From contig JBFXAM010000059.1 of assembly GCA_050184295.1 (NCBI GenBank), positions 1-26,649 of the forward strand: DNA of 26,649 nt, written 5' to 3'. The notes beneath the pieces were generated by a model that was given only the letters and a program-made list of their open reading frames with translations, ran no database searches and was not told the DNA's origin. Made by a program: the position numbers and the translations under genes. Of this stretch, positions 22,648 to 26,649 are shown one piece after another; the stretch's first letter is position 1, and every line of letters begins with the position of its first letter. This DNA is from JBFXAM01 sp050184295 (GTDB taxonomy: Bacteria; Planctomycetota; Phycisphaerae; UBA1845; Fen-1342).

Positions 22648-25053
22648 TTACTGTCCGGCCAGAAGCTCGACGAACCCGTTGATGTCGAAATTATTGAGCA
22701 AACCGTCGCCGTTTGCATCCCCGCGCTGCACCGGATCGAGCCCGGGGAACTGGGCCTGGTACGCGACCGGGTCGGTGATCGCGAGCACGAATGCGTCGAT
22801 GTCGAAATTGTTCAGTCGGTCGTCGCCGTTCATGTCGCCGATGACGACGTATCGCGCCGTCAGCGCCGCGCTGGCGTCGGCCGTGTGAGTCAGCTCATTC
22901 TGCCGGGATGTCTGCGGTACGCCGGCGACCGTCCAGACGTCGAACGTGTGCGTCGACGTCCGAGCCGGCGCCGTGAGCGTCACCGGCGTTCCGGCCGCGT
23001 AGACGCGCTCCATCGGCGTGACGCCGTCGCTCGCGCCGTTGACGTCCGCGGGCGCGACGGCAATCAAAAAGCCGTCCGCCGGCGTCGCGCCAATCGCGAG
23101 CGTGACGCTCGACACGGTCGCGAACTCGGCGACCGCGATCGAATCGTCGTTCAGCGTGATCATCACGCTTGCCGCGCCTTCGGCCTGGTTCTCGCCGTTC
23201 ACGACCCAGCGCGCAAACGTCTGCCCCGCGTGGGTCGGCGGCGCCGTGAGCGTCACGTCGGTCCCCGGCGGGAACAACCGCGACAACGGTGCGGTCCCGT
23301 CGCCGCGCAGCGCCGCGTCCGCCGGCGAGATCATCAGCGGGGCCTGAATCGGATTCGAGTCGAGGGAGAGCGTGCGCACGGCCTGCACGCGCACGTCGTC
23401 GACGAACCAGCGGTCGTCGACCGCGTTCACTTCCGCGCGGAAACGCAGCCGAAAACCGTCGTGCAGCGCGTCCGGCGGCAGGACGTGCCACCAGAAGTCG
23501 AACTGCTCCTGGTCCAGCCCATCCGAGGTCAACTGCTGAAGCTGAACCCACCCGAGAAATGCGGGCTCGCTCGTGGCCGAGTAGTAGTCCACGAACAACT
23601 GCTCGTTCAACTCGACGAAGCGGTGTTGCGTGTGATACGACAGCAGCACCTGCGTTTCGCCGCCGAGCTGGATCGGCGTCGTGCGGATCTCGTCGTCCTG
23701 ATAGGTCTGATTCCCCGCGGCATTGAGGAGCAGGGTTTGCGGCGGGCTCGGCGGGTCGATCCCGATCGACGACAGCGTCGCGCCCTGGTTGTACGACCAG
23801 CGCGCCGCCGAAACCGCCATCTCGCTGAAGTCGTCGAAGAACGGCGGCGACAGCGGCGCCACGCTGTCGGACAGGCAAATGCGGCTGTCGCGGTGCGCCA
23901 GAATGAGCGCCGCCGAGTCCGCGCCGAACACTTCGCACGTGCTGCCGCAGGCGCAGAACGTCGCGCACATGATGCGGCAGTCGGGATTGCCGTCGCAGTG
24001 GACGGCGTTCCAGTTGTGCCCGATCTCGTGCCGGGTGACCAGCGCGCGGTTCGAGAGCACCTGGCTGAAGCGCGAGCGCGAGAGCCCGTACGCGTTTTGC
24101 GGGTTGCAGACCACGCCGATGTTGGCGATGCCGAGCGTGTCGTTGTCGAGCACGCGGCCGGTCATCAGGTGCGCCAGGTCGCGGCGCAACGCGCCAAAGT
24201 TGGTGTTCCAGTGCTGCTGAAAGAGCGACAGCATGCCGCTCGCGAGGTTGTTCTCAAATGGGTCGGTCGCGGTTCGCACGACCACGAGCGTGATCTCGAA
24301 CGTGATCTGAAGCTGCGTTTCGTACAGCTCGGCGACGACGTTGCTGATGTTCTCGATGTCGTAGAGCGTATTCGGCACGCTCATGCCGTTCTGCGTGTAG
24401 AACTCGACGTCGGAGTCGTATGCGAGATCGGCGACGAACAGCCCGGTGCCGGCGAGCCCGCCGCCCGCCGGCGCGTCGTCCGGCGCCCGCCGGGTCTCGT
24501 CCGCCGCGCAGCCCCACCGCCCGAGCGTCGTCGTGTCCGCCGCACGGAACACGATCTGCTCCCCGCGCCCGGCCCCGGGACAAAAATCCGCCAGCGGCTG
24601 CACCACCCACGTCGTCCCGTCGCTCCGCCGAACCAGCGCCGACAATCCGGCGTCAAGCAGCGAGCCCGCCACACGCGATTCCGGCTCTCCCGCGATCTCG
24701 CCGCGCAGGGTGCGCGGCGGCGGCGCCAGAACGCCGCGCGGAACGCCGTCAGCGCCCGCCACACGCAGCTCGAAATCGTTTCCGCGCAGGCTGTGCGGCC
24801 GCAATTCGAGCACGACCGCGGCGTCGTCTAGGGCGAGCGCCACGCTGAACGCGCCGCCCGCCGCGTTCGGCAGGGACAACTTCTGCACGCTGTAATGGTC
24901 GATGGCGATCGGCCCGGACACGATCGGCGTGATCTGCGCCGCGTCGCCGCGCGGCGGCGAGGACGCGAGAGTCTGCGCCAGCGCCGGAGTGACGAGCGCG
25001 CAGACCGCGAGAGACCAGCCGCCGAGGCGCGGCGCGCGAGAGATCGGTCGCAT
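22648..25053 (-). CDS. Secreted metzincin-like zinc metalloprotease with MAM-like region, repeats and dockerin motifs
   Basis: 801 residues. A signal peptide (about 1-27, cut near ALAQ) leads an N-terminal prodomain-like part. The protease domain has HEIGHNWNAVH (His342, Glu343, His346, His352) followed by a cysteine-rich stretch with Met362 in CRIMC, as in reprolysin-type (M12B) metzincins; the usual Gly in HExxHxxGxxH is Asn here. Residues about 405-560 (FFDDF...RWFVDDVRVQ) look like a jelly-roll/MAM-type domain. Two repeats with VTLTAP...FxxW (about 610-730) resemble InlB-type B-repeats. The end has two dockerin-like repeats with LNNFDID and LNNFDIN. The start is fixed by the signal peptide and GGAGG 7 nt before the ATG. 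The kinase gene follows after 16 bp. Role: probably digestion or processing of protein outside the cell. Confidence 0.88.
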   Translation of the reverse strand: MRPISRAPRLGGWSLAVCALVTPALAQTLASSPPRGDAAQITPIVSGPIAIDHYSVQKLSLPNAAGGAFSVALALDDAAVVLELRPHSLRGNDFELRVAGADGVPRGVLAPPPRTLRGEIAGEPESRVAGSLLDAGLSALVRRSDGTTWVVQPLADFCPGAGRGEQIVFRAADTTTLGRWGCAADETRRAPDDAPAGGGLAGTGLFVADLAYDSDVEFYTQNGMSVPNTLYDIENISNVVAELYETQLQITFEITLVVVRTATDPFENNLASGMLSLFQQHWNTNFGALRRDLAHLMTGRVLDNDTLGIANIGVVCNPQNAYGLSRSRFSQVLSNRALVTRHEIGHNWNAVHCDGNPDCRIMCATFCACGSTCEVFGADSAALILAHRDSRICLSDSVAPLSPPFFDDFSEMAVSAARWSYNQGATLSSIGIDPPSPPQTLLLNAAGNQTYQDDEIRTTPIQLGGETQVLLSYHTQHRFVELNEQLFVDYYSATSEPAFLGWVQLQQLTSDGLDQEQFDFWWHVLPPDALHDGFRLRFRAEVNAVDDRWFVDDVRVQAVRTLSLDSNPIQAPLMISPADAALRGDGTAPLSRLFPPGTDVTLTAPPTHAGQTFARWVVNGENQAEGAASVMITLNDDSIAVAEFATVSSVTLAIGATPADGFLIAVAPADVNGASDGVTPMERVYAAGTPVTLTAPARTSTHTFDVWTVAGVPQTSRQNELTHTADASAALTARYVVIGDMNGDDRLNNFDIDAFVLAITDPVAYQAQFPGLDPVQRGDANGDGLLNNFDINGFVELLAGQ

Positions 25054-25198
25054 AGGCGTCCTCCGGAATCGGAATCCAGCACCCAGCCGGCGACGGCGTA
25101 GCTGCCCCCCGTTCGGTGGCGGAAGCGGCAACCGTCGAATCCCCCATGGCGCGGCAGGTCGAGAGCGGCGCATTCAGCATCACTCCCAGCGCCGTTCC

Positions 25199-25227
25199 AC
25201 TATAGCTGGGCCCGGCGCGCGGTTCAA
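25199..25227 (-). promoter_or_regulatory. Promoter candidate for the secreted metalloprotease
   Basis: Read on the minus strand, TTGAAC (4 of 6 to -35) is followed after 17 bp by TATAGT (5 of 6 to -10). This is the best -10 match noticed in the window and lies about 145 bp before the ATG at 25053. No strong promoter was found for the divergent gene at 25351. Confidence 0.5.
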
Positions 25228-25350
25228 CGAAGACTGCACCCGCGCCGGGGTTCACGAAGAGCGCCAGGCTTCGCGCCGCGATGGACCCTTGCACAACCGC
25301 CGCCGGCGCGTTGTGATGCGCACGCCTGCGACGCGCTGCGAGGACGCCCC

Positions 25351-25938
25351 GTGCGATTCGACAACGACACGCACCTCGAAACGCCGCGAATCCGCGCCGC
25401 GCTGCTACGCCACACCGAGCCGTACGACCACGAACGTCTCGCCGTCCGGCTGCGCTACAGCCGCGGGGCTGATTTTTCGGGAACCTGCTTCTATCGCGAT
25501 GGCCGCATCTTCGTGAATCTCGGCCGTGCGAACCGCTATCCCTACGCGCTCGCGACGCACGTCGGCAAGGCCCGCTGCAACCGGACGCACTGGTGGCGTG
25601 AGAGCTACCGTCTGCTGCTGCCCGATGCGTATCACCTCGTGCTGTTCGTTTATCTTCACGAGCTTTATCACTACCTGGTGTACACCGCCGGGCGCTGCCC
25701 GCGCCGCAAGGAAGCGATGTGCGACCGCTTCGCCGCCCGCGTTCTGGTCAGCGAATACGACTGCCCGCTCGTGGACGCCCACGGCCGCCCCGTGCCGCGC
25801 GAGCGCTGGGATTTTCAGGACCTCGATCGCTTCGTCGACGCCGCCCCGCGCGTGACGCCGCCGCTCGTCCCCACGCGCGCCCGCCCGATTCCGGTCGTCA
25901 TCCGCGGCCTTGCGGTCGCGAGCCGCCAGAATCCGTAG
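25351..25938 (+). CDS. Small protein with an HExxH zinc-protease-like motif
   Basis: 195 residues. The core VFVYLHELYHYLVYTAGRCPRRKEAMCDRFAARVLV holds HELYH (103-107), the HExxH zinc-binding and catalytic motif, and a Glu (121) 14 residues later in a helix of the ExxCDRFA type. That Glu would serve as third zinc ligand, as in ImmA/IrrE- or SprT-like gluzincins. There is no signal peptide, so it is probably cytosolic. The start is GTG, supported by GAGGA 6 nt upstream. The tail after 140 is Pro/Arg-rich. It is divergent from the secreted metalloprotease gene (297 bp apart), and no toxin, phage or regulator gene is next to it. It may be a real peptidase or a non-catalytic relative; the target is unknown. 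Confidence 0.75.
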   Translation: MRFDNDTHLETPRIRAALLRHTEPYDHERLAVRLRYSRGADFSGTCFYRDGRIFVNLGRANRYPYALATHVGKARCNRTHWWRESYRLLLPDAYHLVLFVYLHELYHYLVYTAGRCPRRKEAMCDRFAARVLVSEYDCPLVDAHGRPVPRERWDFQDLDRFVDAAPRVTPPLVPTRARPIPVVIRGLAVASRQNP

Positions 25939-26039
25939 CTCCGCTTCCGCACCGCGCGGCGGCGAGGCTGCTGTGTCCGCGCGCGATCCACCGAGCGCGG
26001 CGGCGTGCCCGGCGGGCGGCTCGGCCGGCTGCCGGAGGG

Positions 26040-26076
26040 AAAAAAGAGAACGGCGTCGCCGAGCGCCGGCGCCGCC
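26040..26076 (-). terminator. Rho-independent terminator after the gene at 26106
   Basis: Read on the minus strand, GGCGGCGCCG and CGGCGACGCC pair with one mismatch around a 5-nt loop, followed closely by GTTCTC and six T residues. It begins about 30 nt after the stop codon, a normal position for intrinsic termination. Confidence 0.6.
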
Positions 26077-26105
26077 GTCCGAGAATTCGATGGGGTCGCG
26101 AGCGG

Positions 26106-26417
26106 CTACTTCGCCGGCGTCACGGAGACGAACCGCTCGACGCTGGCCAGGTCGCGAACGATGTCGAGCGTCGCGCGCACCGTGCCGATCAAGCCCGGCG
26201 TCAGCTCAAAGCTCGGCTCGGTCTTCATCTGGTGGTGCCAGTACGTCCCGCCGCGCCGCTTCCACTGCCACGAGGGCCGCTTTTCCTTCTGGATGCGGTG
26301 GGCCTTGGCGAGGTCGGCGTCCTTGCGAAACAGCCGCATCAGCGTCTTCGCCGCCGCCTGGTTCGACGGGCGGGTCTTCAGTTCGATTTTCACGCGGCTG
26401 CCGATCGCGATGTTCAT
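26106..26417 (-). CDS. Small basic protein of unknown function
   Basis: 103 residues. It starts MNIAIGSRVKIELKTRPSNQAAAKTLMRLFRKD and continues with a strongly basic, Trp-rich stretch (KEKRPSWQWKRRGGTYWHHQMKTEP), then GTVRATLDIVRDLASVERFVSVTPAK. The opening beta-rich part and basic middle suggest nucleic-acid or ribosome binding, but no known motif is present. The start is chosen because GGAG stands 8 nt before the ATG; the longer open frame upstream has no such site and overlaps the promoter. It has its own promoter candidate and an intrinsic terminator, so it seems to be a stand-alone, properly expressed gene. The family is not recognised. Confidence 0.75.
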   Translation of the reverse strand: MNIAIGSRVKIELKTRPSNQAAAKTLMRLFRKDADLAKAHRIQKEKRPSWQWKRRGGTYWHHQMKTEPSFELTPGLIGTVRATLDIVRDLASVERFVSVTPAK

Positions 26418-26467
26418 CCCGGAGACTCCAAATCGTGCCTGCAAGCTGCCTTTCAGGCGAGCCGCGT

Positions 26468-26496
26468 AGCATAGTCCCTGCTCCGCACGACGACAA
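26468..26496 (-). promoter_or_regulatory. Promoter candidate for the small basic protein gene
   Basis: Read on the minus strand, TTGTCG (3 of 6 to -35) and TATGCT (4 of 6 to -10) are 17 bp apart. The predicted leader is about 45 nt. With the terminator at 26040-26076 it frames a single-gene transcription unit. Confidence 0.38.
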
Positions 26497-26549
26497 GCCC
26501 CGCGCATGGTGGGAACCTGGGCGGGGGTGCATCCCGCTCCGGGTTGCAA

Positions 26550-26649
26550 TTATGCGGCCCGGCGGAGGGGGTTGGTGGCCCAGAAGGTGTTCCAGTCGTC
26601 GTTGAGGCGGTAGCTGATGAGCGTGGCCATGGCCAGGGCGCCGCGGTCG
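26550..26649 (-). CDS. 3' end of an unidentified gene, cut by the window edge
   Basis: Only the last 32 codons and a TAA stop are inside the window; the gene starts beyond the right edge. The visible C terminus is GALAMATLISYRLNDDWNTFW...NPLRRAA, with gene-like G/C-ending codons. It lies 132 bp upstream of the small basic protein gene on the same strand. The part seen is too short to name a family. Confidence 0.5.
   Translation of the reverse strand, partial: DRGALAMATLISYRLNDDWNTFWATNPLRRAA

Noticed and set aside
22885..24831. 648-codon plus-strand open frame opposite the secreted metalloprotease
   Set aside because: The minus strand has a signal peptide, zinc motif, dockerin repeats, ribosome binding site and promoter; the plus frame has none.
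1..26649. tRNA, rRNA or known riboswitch
   Set aside because: No cloverleaf with a GGTTCGA-type arm, no rRNA-like segment and no recognisable riboswitch core was seen by eye on either strand; a dedicated covariance-model scan would be needed to exclude them.

Overview
The window looks like a piece of a planctomycete chromosome, probably from the Phycisphaerae or a related lineage. It is very GC-rich. Two exported proteins end in paired dockerin-like repeats of the LxNNFDIDxFVLALT type, which I know mainly from planctomycetes. Intergenic DNA carries short palindromic repeats of a kind common in those genomes, and several small proteins resemble planctomycete-restricted families. The taxonomic call is an inference from these traits; no rRNA or tRNA gene was seen.

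Left block (1-8122, minus strand) is DNA repair: an oversized UvrA built as C-half, N-half, C-half plus an extra C-terminal domain, followed by a PcrA/UvrD helicase. Directly after the helicase stop, the same frame stays open into the window edge and reads as a tyrosine/aspartate-rich fragment without a start codon. Next (8514-11903, plus strand) come a membrane polyferredoxin fused to a TPR tail and a secreted protein with a possible pyroglutamyl-peptidase-like fold and dockerin repeats.

The middle (11904-16764) is a mixed region of small genes: a short unknown protein, a membrane transglutaminase-like protein that overlaps tail-to-tail with a YkgJ-type cysteine-cluster protein, a very acidic protein and a small planctomycete-type protein. 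Between them lie long non-coding stretches. Three copies of a MITE-like element (8251-8399, 11964-12117, 16434-16544) share inverted-repeat ends close to GTGGGTCMGTTT. A second repeat family sits at 16065-16372.

At 16765-20643 there is a classic fatty-acid synthesis operon, rpmF-plsX-fabH-fabD-fabG, with stop/start overlaps at plsX/fabH (ATGA) and fabD/fabG (TTGA). A promoter candidate with a 17-bp spacer lies 148 bp before rpmF. It couples ribosomal protein L32 to acyl-phosphate, ketoacyl-ACP, malonyl-ACP and hydroxyacyl-ACP steps.

The right block (20739-26649) holds an OmpA-like lipoprotein, a convergent pair made of an APH-type kinase and a large secreted metzincin-like protease with a MAM-like region, repeats and dockerin motifs, a divergent small HExxH protein, a small unknown basic protein with its own promoter and terminator, and the 3' end of another gene. 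I see no clear multi-gene defence or biosynthetic system. The most unusual items are the three-module UvrA, the MITE-like family and the C15-like dockerin protein.
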